From Microbulbifer sp. MKSA007 (GTDB lineage: Bacteria > Pseudomonadota > Gammaproteobacteria > Pseudomonadales > Cellvibrionaceae), in the NCBI GenBank assembly GCA_032615215.1, contig CP128433.1:62001-126000 (forward strand): a stretch of 64,000 bases of DNA, read 5' to 3'. Below the pieces are notes generated by a model. It had not been told where the DNA came from, ran no database searches, and saw only the letters and a list, made by a program, of their open reading frames with translations. This document shows, piece after piece, positions 56,302-64,000 of the stretch (the stretch's first letter is position 1; each line of letters begins with the position of its first letter). A program made the position numbers and the translations under genes.

Positions 56302-57695
56302 GTGGTCGAATATTTATCCTTAAGCAGCAATATAAAGTCCAATATAGCTAAATTATTTCTATTACTCTCAACCTCTAGCAACTTTGTTTATGCAGAGACA
56401 ACTATATTTCAAGGTGACATACTTCATTTTACTTCCGACCCGGCGAAGACTAATGATGCTTATGAGTATATTGAGGATGGCGGATTAATTGTCAAAGATG
56501 GAATAATTGCCGGGATAATTTCTGAAGAAGAAATTTCGGTAAAAAAAGAGGCGCAGAGATTGTAGATTATCGCGGCAAGTTAATACTTCCCGGCTTTATC
56601 GATTCTCATATTCACTATCCACAGACGGGAATGATTGCGGCTCATGGCGAGCAATTATTAGAGTGGCTTAAAGAATACACCTTTCCAACTGAAAGGAAAT
56701 TTTCCGATAAAGAACATGCAAAGGAGGTTGCAGAGTTCTTTATTAGTCAGTTACTAAAGAATGGCACAACATCAGCACTTGTATTTGGTACCGTTCACCC
56801 AGAGTCTGTAGATGCTCTCTTTGAAGTTGCTCAACGGGAGAACATGCGACTAATTGCAGGTAAGGTACTGATGGACCGCAATGCCCCAGAATACCTGCAA
56901 GATACACCCGAAAGTGCCTATTCCGATAGCAAGAAGCTGATCGAACGTTGGCATAATAAGGATCGATTGAGCTATGCCATTACTCCAAGATTTGCCCCTA
57001 CAAGTACTCCTGAGCAGCTTAAGCAGGCAGCTAAGTTACTAGATGAATATCCCGATGTGTATATGCATACCCATGTTTCTGAAAATAAAGATGAAATTAA
57101 TTGGGTAAAATCATTGTTCCCAGAAGCAAATAGTTATCTTGATGTTTATAACATATATGGATTACATCGCGACCACTCAGTGTTTGCTCATGGTATTTAC
57201 CTGGATGACCAAGAGATGGAAAGTATGGCTTCAGTAGGTAGCGCTATAGCTTTTTGCCCAACGTCTAATCTGTTTCTAGGGAGTGGATTATTCCCGCTTA
57301 ATAAAACTGAAGAAATCAATGTTAGTCTGGGCCTGGGAACCGATGTTGGGGCCGGCACCAGTTTCTCGATGTTAGAGACTATGGATGAGGCCTATAAGGT
57401 AGTTCAGCTACAGAAGTCGATTGAAGATACCAGTAGTATAAAGACACTCTCTCCACTTAAAGCTTTCTATCTTGCGACCTTAGGATCTGCACAAGCACTG
57501 GATATCGATGAAAGAGTTGGAAATTTTGAAAAAGGAAAGGAGGCAGATTTTATTGTTATTGATTTAGAGTCAACTGATTTAATGAAGTTTAGAATGAAGT
57601 CTGTAAAGACACTTGAAGAAAAGCTATTTGCTCTTCAGGTTCTTGGTGATGACAGATCTATATACAGCACTTATATAATGGGTGATAAAAAATAG
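56302..57695 (+). pseudogene. guaD: Guanine deaminase, frameshifted, with signal-peptide-like N-terminus
   Basis: Converts guanine to xanthine and ammonia. About 464 residues if repaired. Zinc motif SHIHYPQTGMIAAHGEQLLEW, followed by TFPTERKF, matches guanine deaminases; later TPRFAPT and HTHVSE segments and the GTDVGAGTSFSM region agree. The gene is broken: the run of seven A at 56541-56547 needs one more A to read VKKRGAEIVDYRGKLILPGF. The two fragments are 56302-56565 and 56631-57695. The start is GTG 56302 with GGAG upstream. The N-terminus has about 30 extra residues ending NFVYA, like a signal peptide, which is unusual for this cytosolic enzyme. Confidence 0.83.
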
Positions 57696-57696
57696 T

Positions 57697-58686
57697 TTAT
57701 CTGGAATTTGATATCGCATGACCTATTTTTCGATATTCATCTTGCACTCGATTTAAGTTATCAACCCCAAGGTAGTACTCTTCACCATCGCCAAACATAC
57801 TTTCCCAAACAAAAGGATAAATAGCGATAACCTTGGGGTTTGCTATCGCAAAATTGTAGGCTTGCTTTGCCTGATTAATTAATTGTGATTCTGAAATGCT
57901 ACCGAAAGCTCTATTCGATGTTTTAAATGCCCTTGGTATTAAGTAATATTCAACATCTAAATGTGATGTTTTGGCCATTAGCTTTTCTACCAGTTGTCGT
58001 TGAAAACTCTCTCCTACATAGTAATTTACAGCAAACAAATTATATTTTTTTGGGATGATTTTTTTGAAGCTTGACTTCCTAACTGTTTCATTCATAAATG
58101 TAATTGCTCTTTTTGCTTTAGGAAAGCTTTCTTTTACTAATTGAGCAATCTCTTCAAGATATAGCTTTAGCGTTTGATTAGTTAATTTTGATCGATGGAA
58201 GGGTTCATCTAATGGGTCAAACGCTATAATTATATCACTAAATGGTTCTAATCGTTTCTTTGCTAGCTCCCACCGCTCCAAATAATCAGCTCGCTTCCTA
58301 TAGGTCGGATAACCATCAAAAAATATCGGAGCTATTTGTATCCATACCTTTAGTCCATGGCTCCTTGCAGCCTTCATAATATCTATTTCATTGTAATAGA
58401 CGTCAACAAAAGTTGTAAATTGCGACACCTCACTGATTTCATCTATGGTCCACCCAGAGTGAAAGAACCCAAATTCTGTTAAATGCTCTGGAACTTTAAT
58501 GTCATTATATATTAACGAGGGAGTAACAATATTTCCATGTAAGAAAACGTGTCTCGGATGTTTTAAATCTTCAGCTAATGTGGCTTTACTACTGGATTTT
58601 ATAATACCAATGGCGTAAGAGTTTTCAGGCAAGAAAATTAGAGTAATAAAAAAGGAGATCAATACGCCAGCCACTAAACACTTCAT
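57697..58686 (-). CDS. Secreted protein of unknown function, possible glycosidase-like barrel
   Basis: A 329-residue protein with a signal peptide (MKCLVAGVLISFFITLIF, cleavage near SYA). The middle has barrel-like strands: TFVDVYYNEIDIMKAARSHG, LKVWIQIAPIFFDGYP, SDIIIAFDPLDEPFHRS and RAITFMN with a possible acidic pair (Asp and Glu in DPLDEP, Glu in FMNETVR). These could be glycoside-hydrolase-type TIM-barrel residues, but I do not recognise the family. The frame reaches TTG 58707, but ATG 58686 with AAGAAG upstream is better. It converges with guaD. Confidence 0.6.
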   Translation of the reverse strand: MKCLVAGVLISFFITLIFLPENSYAIGIIKSSSKATLAEDLKHPRHVFLHGNIVTPSLIYNDIKVPEHLTEFGFFHSGWTIDEISEVSQFTTFVDVYYNEIDIMKAARSHGLKVWIQIAPIFFDGYPTYRKRADYLERWELAKKRLEPFSDIIIAFDPLDEPFHRSKLTNQTLKLYLEEIAQLVKESFPKAKRAITFMNETVRKSSFKKIIPKKYNLFAVNYYVGESFQRQLVEKLMAKTSHLDVEYYLIPRAFKTSNRAFGSISESQLINQAKQAYNFAIANPKVIAIYPFVWESMFGDGEEYYLGVDNLNRVQDEYRKIGHAISNSR

Positions 58687-58814
58687 CGTATAAAACTTCT
58701 TAAACAAAGAAATAAGTCATTTCTAGTGATTATTGTAGCAACCGCCATTATTAAGTAGTAACTTATTCAATTGTCTAAAATAGATTCATGGCAGTGAAGT
58801 TGCCAATTCATACA

Positions 58815-58847
58815 ATTAGGTATCGGCTTTCAAGGCCGATACCTAAT
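58815..58847 (-). terminator. Hairpin after the lipoprotein gene
   Basis: ATTAGGTATCGGC and its complement form a perfect 13-bp stem with a 7-base loop, 7 bases beyond the stop at 58855. There is no T tract, so it may act as a 3' stabiliser or weak terminator. Confidence 0.5.
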
Positions 58848-58854
58848 TGAGATA

Positions 58855-60999
58855 TTACTGTGATATCATCAAATATTGTTTTGTTTCGACATCAAAAATA
58901 GCTACACCACGATTGGGCATCGATATATAGAGAAGATCATTAGCCTGATCCACTGCAGGCGTAAGGGCCATCTGTTCATACTCCTGCTCAAATAAACTCA
59001 AGAGCTGGATCCTATTACCCGTTTCTATGTCTACAACCAACAGCTCAACGTTAATTGGATCATCTTCATTAGCTTTATCATTATAATCCTCTACAAAAAG
59101 TCGATTATTTTTTCTATCGACCGCAATATGGGTAGGTTCGTTTAGCTCTGGTCCACTACCCACTTCATCGCTGGATACAATTCTCGCTACTTCTGTCTCT
59201 AAATCAAACTCTACGATGCCTTTAAAAAGGTCGACAATGTAGACTTTTGAAGATTCGTTATTTATTGTGGTATAAGTAGCTAATGATAAAGATCCAATAT
59301 CTGGGAATGAAGTAATTGTATTTCGGTCTCCAGACTGTAAATTTACTGAGATTAACGAACTACTAGAGATAGCTAGTATCCTATCTTTCATGGTATCTAC
59401 AGAGAGTCCACTTAAGCCGTTAAAATCATCTCCTGTGCCCGTACCATCACCAGACACAATAGTTCTATTTCCCGTTAAAGGGTCAATTCTAATTATCGTA
59501 TCCGATTCAAGCTCTTTAACATAGATATGTCCATCACGGTTATCAATCGCCATATAGCGCAAGTACCCTTGCACTATACCCCCTCCGTTATTGGGCCCGG
59601 ATATAATTTCTCGATCTCCACTTACTGGATCTATTGCTATTATTTGATGGACTTTATCAAACTCAGAGTTATAGTCTCAAGAATCTGTATAGATATCATT
59701 AAGTATAACTGTTTGTTTGCGGAATTCATCATATACTAATTCGGAAGTGGTCGAGAGTAGGGGACCTTTTCCTCTTGTTTTCTTTGATATTAGTGCTCGA
59801 CTACCATCTCTTTTATTGATTAATAATGTATGCCCAGTTAAAAAAGACGAGTTCACAATTAGCGACTCACCCACGTCGATAATTCCACTTAGTGCAGTGG
59901 AAAAAATCAAATTTTCATTATCGGATTCTAATCCTGACGATATTGATTTTCGATCACCACTTACCAAGTTGATCTCAAACACCTTACTATGAATATCAGT
60001 GGTATAAGCTAAATTATTAATTAAATCGATACTCAGCCCCGCTAAGCGTATAAAATCATCTCCTGAGCCGATGTTACTTCCCGATATTTCTGTTGCAAGC
60101 CATGTGTCTGGATTTAACTCGAGTAATCCGTCATCACTTACTAGAAAAAAGCGCCCATCAACAATTTCAATTCCTCCAATAAAATTCCCTACGGATCTTC
60201 CATCTTCATAGGTAATTGAGGATATTTTTTCTCGTTCTCCAGTAGCGGGATCGACCTTAATCAGATAATTTTTGTAGTAGCTTTGAACATAGATATCTCT
60301 CGTCCCATAATCTATCGAAATATGGGATCGACGTCCAAAAGAAAGGGATTGATCCTCTGTTGCGGAAATTACCTCTATGGTATTAAATTCACGATCTACT
60401 GAGAGTAATTCATCATTTTTGATTAAATAAAAATTACCAGAACCCTGATCAAATTTAGCTCCTTGCACGTCGGATAGTTCAGAATCTACATGACGTTCCT
60501 GCATCGTCTCAAGATTTAACTCTCTGGTGGGATTAAAGGTGTAGGCCAAGTTTCTGTCGGAATCGAATGCCAACGGAGTGTAGAGTCTATAACTATAGAA
60601 ATCGTCATAGCTGTTAACGCCGATTGAGGCTGCATTTGCAGACGTATTTCCATTTACATCAGTAACCTCAACATTTATTGCGGTCGTGCTACCCTCCTCA
60701 AGGGTAATTTTTGCCTGCCATGTTTCGAAATCGTTGTCCGACGACGCCTCAATCCCATTAACCCGGACACTTACAACCTTAATATTGTCACTTGCGCTAC
60801 CGCGTACAGTGAGCTGCTCTTTGTCGCTCCATAGCCCGTTACTCGAAGGAAAGGTTATATTTGCGGTGGGAAATTCATTATCGATTTCCTCCTCAGTTGT
60901 TGGAGCATCATCGCTCCCTGAAGATGCCCCACCTCCACATCCGGTCAGTAAACACAGCAGGATAAGTAGTAATAAATAGTTTCTAGATGGGGTTTTCAA
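58855..60999 (-). pseudogene. Beta-propeller lipoprotein with in-frame stop
   Basis: About 714 residues if one TGA is read through. Signal peptide with the lipobox LLTGC (Cys at about 21), a Gly-rich then Asp/Glu-rich linker, an Ig-like or cadherin-like domain (about 45-125, with ITFPSSNGLWSDKEQ and VRVNGIEASSD), then repeated propeller strands of the type DPLTGNRTIVSGDGTGTGDDF and DTEVARIVSSD. TGA at 59677-59679 splits 59677-60999 from 58855-59574. The frame is the same on both sides, with 34 open codons between, so this is a nonsense change, not a shift. The start is TTG 60999 with GAGGT 8 bases upstream. Function unknown; surface or periplasmic binding likely. Confidence 0.72.
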
Positions 61000-61094
61000 T
61001 GTAATTACCTCTTACACGGGATGGGGTGGGCTGTACTGATGTGCTCGTAAGACGTTTTCAACTATATGGGTAAGGGCGGCTTTAGAAGTGGTAT

Positions 61095-61121
61095 AAAAAA
61101 AGCAGCCGAAGCTGCTTTTTT
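61095..61121 (-). terminator. Terminator of the atp operon
   Basis: On the minus strand GCAGC, loop TTCG, GCTGC is followed by TTTTTT, a UUCG-capped terminator. It lies 38 bases beyond the atpC stop. A second hairpin GCCTG/CAGGC at about 61126-61139 precedes it. Confidence 0.88.
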
Positions 61122-61158
61122 GTCGCCTGGAAACAGGCCTTACGAAGGCAAGAACTGT

Positions 61159-61578
61159 TTACTTACCGGCCGCCTTACGAATTGCCTGCAGGGTACGCAG
61201 GCGCGCTTCGGCTTCGGCCAGCTGGGCTGAGATGCGCGCGTAGTCGACTTCAGACGGTGCCTTGTGCAGGGCGTGTTCCGCTTCTTCGCGGGCCTTCTGC
61301 GCGGCGTCTTCATCGATCTCACGTTCGGCTACATCAGCGAGGATAGTCACCATATTAGGTTGTACCTCGGCGTAGCCACCGCTGACGAACAGTACTTCCT
61401 CTTCACCACCGGGCTTGATGATGCGCACCGGACCGGCTTTCAGAGCGGTGAGCAACTGGGCGTGACCGTAGGAGAGCCCCAGCTCACCTTCGATACCGCT
61501 CACAATCACCATCTCTACCAGCCCGGAGAAGAGAGACTGCTCGGCGCTGACAATGTCACAATGTACTGTCATGGCCAT
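61159..61578 (-). CDS. atpC: ATP synthase F1 epsilon subunit AtpC
   Basis: A 139-residue subunit of the F1 sector that couples rotation and inhibits ATP hydrolysis. The N-terminal beta sandwich begins VHCDIVSAEQSLFSGLVEMV and contains GELGLSYGHAQLLTALK; the C-terminal two-helix hairpin follows from about 92. It is 18 bases after atpD and is the last gene of the operon. Start ATG 61578. Confidence 0.96.
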   Translation of the reverse strand: MAMTVHCDIVSAEQSLFSGLVEMVIVSGIEGELGLSYGHAQLLTALKAGPVRIIKPGGEEEVLFVSGGYAEVQPNMVTILADVAEREIDEDAAQKAREEAEHALHKAPSEVDYARISAQLAEAEARLRTLQAIRKAAGK

Positions 61579-61596
61579 AGTATATGCCTCTCTCGA

Positions 61597-63000
61597 TTAG
61601 CCCTTGGCTTTGTTGGCTTTTTCCACAGCTTCGTCGATGGTTCCCACCATGTAGAAGGCCTGTTCCGGCATGTGGTCATATTCACCGTTCAGGATGCCCT
61701 GGAAGCCACGGATGGTTTCTTTCAGGGAAACGTATTTACCTGGTGCACCGGTGAAGATTTCCGCAACGTGGAACGGCTGGGACAGGAAGCGCTCGATCTT
61801 ACGGGCGCGGGCTACGGTCTGCTTGTCTTCTTCAGACAGTTCGTCCATACCCAGGATCGCGATGATATCCTTCAGCTCTTTGTAGCGCTGCAGTACAGAC
61901 TGTACGCCGCGAGCCACTTCGTAGTGCTCCTGACCAATTACCTGTGGGTCCAGCTGACGAGAGGTGGAGTCCAGCGGGTCAACAGCCGGGTAGATACCTT
62001 TAGCGGCGATATCACGGCTCAGTACTACAGTGGAGTCCAAGTGCGCGAAGGTGGTCGCCGGAGACGGGTCAGTCAAGTCATCCGCCGGTACGTATACCGC
62101 CTGGATAGAGGTGATAGAGCCAGTCTTGGTGGAGGTAATACGCTCCTGCAGAACGCCCATCTCTTCCGCCAGGGTCGGCTGGTAACCTACCGCAGAAGGC
62201 ATACGGCCCAGCAGTGCGGATACTTCGGTACCGGCCAGGGTGTAGCGGTAGATGTTGTCGACGAACAGCAGTACGTCTTTGCCTTCATCACGGAATTTCT
62301 CCGCCATGGTCAGACCGGTCAGGGCTACACGCAGACGGTTGCCGGGCGGCTCATTCATCTGGCCGTAAACCATCGCCACTTTGGAGTTGGCTTTGTTTTC
62401 CAGGTCAACAACGCCGGATTCAGCCATCTCGTAGTAGAAGTCGTTACCTTCACGGGTACGCTCACCAACACCTGCGAACACGGACAGACCGGAGTGCTCG
62501 GTAGCGATGTTGTTGATCAGTTCCATCATGTTTACGGTTTTACCTACACCGGCACCACCGAACAGACCAACCTTACCACCCTTGGCGAACGGGCAAACCA
62601 GGTCGATTACCTTGATGCCGGTTTCCAGCAGCTCGGTAGAGCTGGACTGCTCTTCGTAGGTCGGTGCAGCGCGGTGGATAGAGGAGCGCTCTTTCTCACC
62701 GATAGGGCCACACTCGTCAATCGGGTTGCCGAGCACGTCCATGATGCGACCGAGGGTTTCCAGGCCAACCGGTACAGAAACCGGAGCGCCGGTATTGCGC
62801 ACGGACAGACCGCGGCTGACACCTTCGGATGAACCCATGGCAATAGCGCGTACCACGCCGTCACCCAACTGCTGCTGCACTTCCATGGTGAGGTTCTTGT
62901 CCTCAACCACCAGTGCGTCGTATACATTCGGAACAGAATCGCGTGGGAATTCCACGTCGATGACCGCTCCGATCACTTGCACAATTTGCCCGTTACTCAT
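61597..63000 (-). CDS. atpD: ATP synthase F1 beta subunit AtpD
   Basis: Catalytic subunit of F1, 467 residues. Walker A GGAGVGKT (about 149-156), Walker B with LLFVDNIYR, the catalytic GERTREGND segment, the DELSEED lever and the C-terminal QPFHVAEIFTGAPGKYV all match. It starts MSNGQIVQVIGAVIDVEFP. It lies 53 bases after atpG and 18 before atpC. The GC-rich, regular codon use contrasts with the AT-rich island to its left. Confidence 0.97.
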   Translation of the reverse strand: MSNGQIVQVIGAVIDVEFPRDSVPNVYDALVVEDKNLTMEVQQQLGDGVVRAIAMGSSEGVSRGLSVRNTGAPVSVPVGLETLGRIMDVLGNPIDECGPIGEKERSSIHRAAPTYEEQSSSTELLETGIKVIDLVCPFAKGGKVGLFGGAGVGKTVNMMELINNIATEHSGLSVFAGVGERTREGNDFYYEMAESGVVDLENKANSKVAMVYGQMNEPPGNRLRVALTGLTMAEKFRDEGKDVLLFVDNIYRYTLAGTEVSALLGRMPSAVGYQPTLAEEMGVLQERITSTKTGSITSIQAVYVPADDLTDPSPATTFAHLDSTVVLSRDIAAKGIYPAVDPLDSTSRQLDPQVIGQEHYEVARGVQSVLQRYKELKDIIAILGMDELSEEDKQTVARARKIERFLSQPFHVAEIFTGAPGKYVSLKETIRGFQGILNGEYDHMPEQAFYMVGTIDEAVEKANKAKG

Positions 63001-63053
63001 TTCCGGATCCTCAGCTTTAAATTCTTTCTAGGCTGACCATTACTGGCAGCGGA

Positions 63054-63914
63054 TTAAACCGCCGCCGCACCGCCGACAATTTCGGACAGTTCCTGGGTAA
63101 TGGCCGCCTGGCGCGCCTTGTTGTAGACAAGCTGCAACTGATCGATCAGCTCACCGGCGTTATCGGTGGCGCTCTTCATCGCGATCATACGCGCTGCCTG
63201 TTCACAGGCTTTGTTTTCAACTACTGCCTGGTATACCTGGGACTCGATGTAGCGAGCCAGCAATCCATCCAGCAATTCAACCGGATCCGGCTCGTAGAGG
63301 TAGTCCCACTCGTGCATGAGTTTTTCATCTTCGTCCTTCGGCAGCGGCAGCAATTGCTCAACCTGCGGCTTCTGGGACATGGTGTTGATAAACTCATTGG
63401 ATACCAGGAACAGGCGATCGATATCGCCTTCTGCGTAACGGTCCAGCATTACCTTAACTGAGCCAATCAGCTGGTTGGCCTGGGGCGCATCGCCCAGATC
63501 GCGTACCGCTGCGACAACCTTGCTGCCGATGGCATTAAAGAAACTGGCCGCCTTGTTACCTACCGCACAGACTTCGACGTCGACACCCTTCTCGGACCAC
63601 GCCTGCATCTCGCGAATAGCGGCTTTGAACATATTGACGTTCAAGCCACCACAGAGTCCGCGGTCAGTGGATACCAGGATAAAACCGACCCGCTTGGCCT
63701 CGCGCTCTTGCAGGTAAATATGCTGGTACTCGGCCGAAGCGTTGGCGACGTGGCCGATCACTGCGCGTATGCGCTGGGCGTAGGGACGCCCCAGTGCCAT
63801 GCGATCCTGAGCTCTGCGCATCTTACTGGCTGCAACCATTTCCATTGCGGCAGTAATTTTCTGCGTGCTCTTGATGCTGGCAATTTTTGTGCGTACTTCT
63901 TTTCCGCCTGCCAT
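63054..63914 (-). CDS. atpG: ATP synthase F1 gamma subunit AtpG
   Basis: The central rotor shaft of F1, 286 residues. The N-terminal helix MAGGKEVRTKIASIKSTQKIT and AAMEMVAASKMRRAQ match, as do the Rossmann-like middle with STDRGLCGGLN and the C-terminal helix ending in QELSEIVGG. Start ATG 63914. It is separated from atpA by 77 bases containing a hairpin (63952-63970). Confidence 0.96.
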   Translation of the reverse strand: MAGGKEVRTKIASIKSTQKITAAMEMVAASKMRRAQDRMALGRPYAQRIRAVIGHVANASAEYQHIYLQEREAKRVGFILVSTDRGLCGGLNVNMFKAAIREMQAWSEKGVDVEVCAVGNKAASFFNAIGSKVVAAVRDLGDAPQANQLIGSVKVMLDRYAEGDIDRLFLVSNEFINTMSQKPQVEQLLPLPKDEDEKLMHEWDYLYEPDPVELLDGLLARYIESQVYQAVVENKACEQAARMIAMKSATDNAGELIDQLQLVYNKARQAAITQELSEIVGGAAAV

Positions 63915-63951
63915 AGTGATTTACCTTGTTCGCTGGAAGTTAGATTCCGAA

Positions 63952-63970
63952 AGAGCGGACACGCCGCTCT
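63952..63970 (-). other. Hairpin between atpA and atpG
   Basis: AGAGCGG (63952-63958) and CCGCTCT (63964-63970) form a 7-bp stem with a 5-base loop in the 77-base atpA-atpG spacer. It may affect message processing or translation of atpG; no T tract follows, so it should not terminate. Confidence 0.4.
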
Positions 63971-63991
63971 CTCGCGCTCTCCAGGGAGTTC

Positions 63992-64000
63992 TTACCAGCT
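63992..64000 (-). CDS. atpA: ATP synthase F1 alpha subunit AtpA, last codons
   Basis: Only the end of the gene is in the window: on the minus strand AGC TGG TAA, i.e. Ser-Trp-stop, from base 64000. Other AtpA proteins end in Trp in the same way, and the position just before atpG fits. The call rests mainly on the conserved gene order. Confidence 0.6.
   Translation of the reverse strand, partial: SW

Noticed and set aside
61264..62832. 522-codon open frame on the + strand opposite atpC/atpD
   Set aside because: It is an antisense shadow of highly conserved atp genes with regular codon use; no family similarity and the minus strand is certain.
1..64000. CRISPR arrays, insertion sequences, integrases, tRNA or rRNA genes
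   Set aside because: None was found by eye. No regularly spaced direct repeats, transposase-like proteins or cloverleaf sequences were seen.

Overview
The window looks like a chromosomal segment of a marine-type gammaproteobacterium. The gene set (PstSCAB-PhoU with PhoR, HexR, YaaA, GlmS/GlmU/GlmR, F1 ATP synthase) and the protein style point to the Cellvibrionales, probably near Microbulbifer. This placement is inference from gene content; no database search was possible. The atp/glmU/glmS neighbourhood suggests the origin-proximal part of the chromosome.

Layout. (1) 1-7.6 kb: 3' part of phoR (broken by a one-base homopolymer deletion), a small membrane-anchored protein, a DUF938 methyltransferase coupled to yaaA, a DUF4265-like protein, an M48/TPR lipoprotein protease, two tandem outer-membrane barrel paralogues with duplicated promoters, and a small ABM-type monooxygenase. 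(2) 7.6-13.3 kb: complete leftward pstS-pstC-pstA-pstB-phoU operon with a readable Pho box upstream of pstS. (3) 13.3-22.5 kb: TRAP transporter (small and large permeases on +, binding protein on -, a YciA-like thioesterase between), uvrD, hexR, a Bcr/CflA exporter and a glutathione transferase. (4) 22.6-32 kb: DoxX protein, three different monovalent cation/proton antiporters within 5.2 kb, cupin, class II aldolase, quinone-oxidoreductase-like MDR and an alpha/beta hydrolase, with a cluster of DnaA-box sequences near 31.1-31.6 kb. (5) 32-43.3 kb: glmS, glmR, a three-gene 2-oxoacid dehydrogenase operon (E1alpha, E1beta, E2), glmU and a 1117-residue beta-propeller/amidohydrolase. (6) 43.3-61 kb: a visibly AT-richer accessory island lying between glmU and the atp operon. 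It holds a leftward glycan operon (SQD1-like UDP-sulfoquinovose synthase homologue, SDR epimerase, two giant GT4-GT2 glycosyltransferases and a GT2), a rightward pair with a TPR-methyltransferase, then GST, VOC protein, guanine deaminase with a signal-peptide-like N-terminus, an unrecognised secreted protein and a beta-propeller lipoprotein. (7) 61-64 kb: atpC, atpD, atpG and the last codons of atpA.

Five genes are interrupted. phoR, both long glycosyltransferases and the guanine deaminase each lack exactly one base in a homopolymer run, and reading through with one extra base restores family sequence on both sides. The lipoprotein has one in-frame TGA. The shared pattern suggests sequence errors at least as strongly as true pseudogenes.

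The best candidate for an undescribed system is the glycan operon at 43.3-52.0 kb: an SQD1 homologue with its catalytic residues conserved, feeding a set of unusual multi-domain glycosyltransferases, with two divergently placed SAM-fold proteins.
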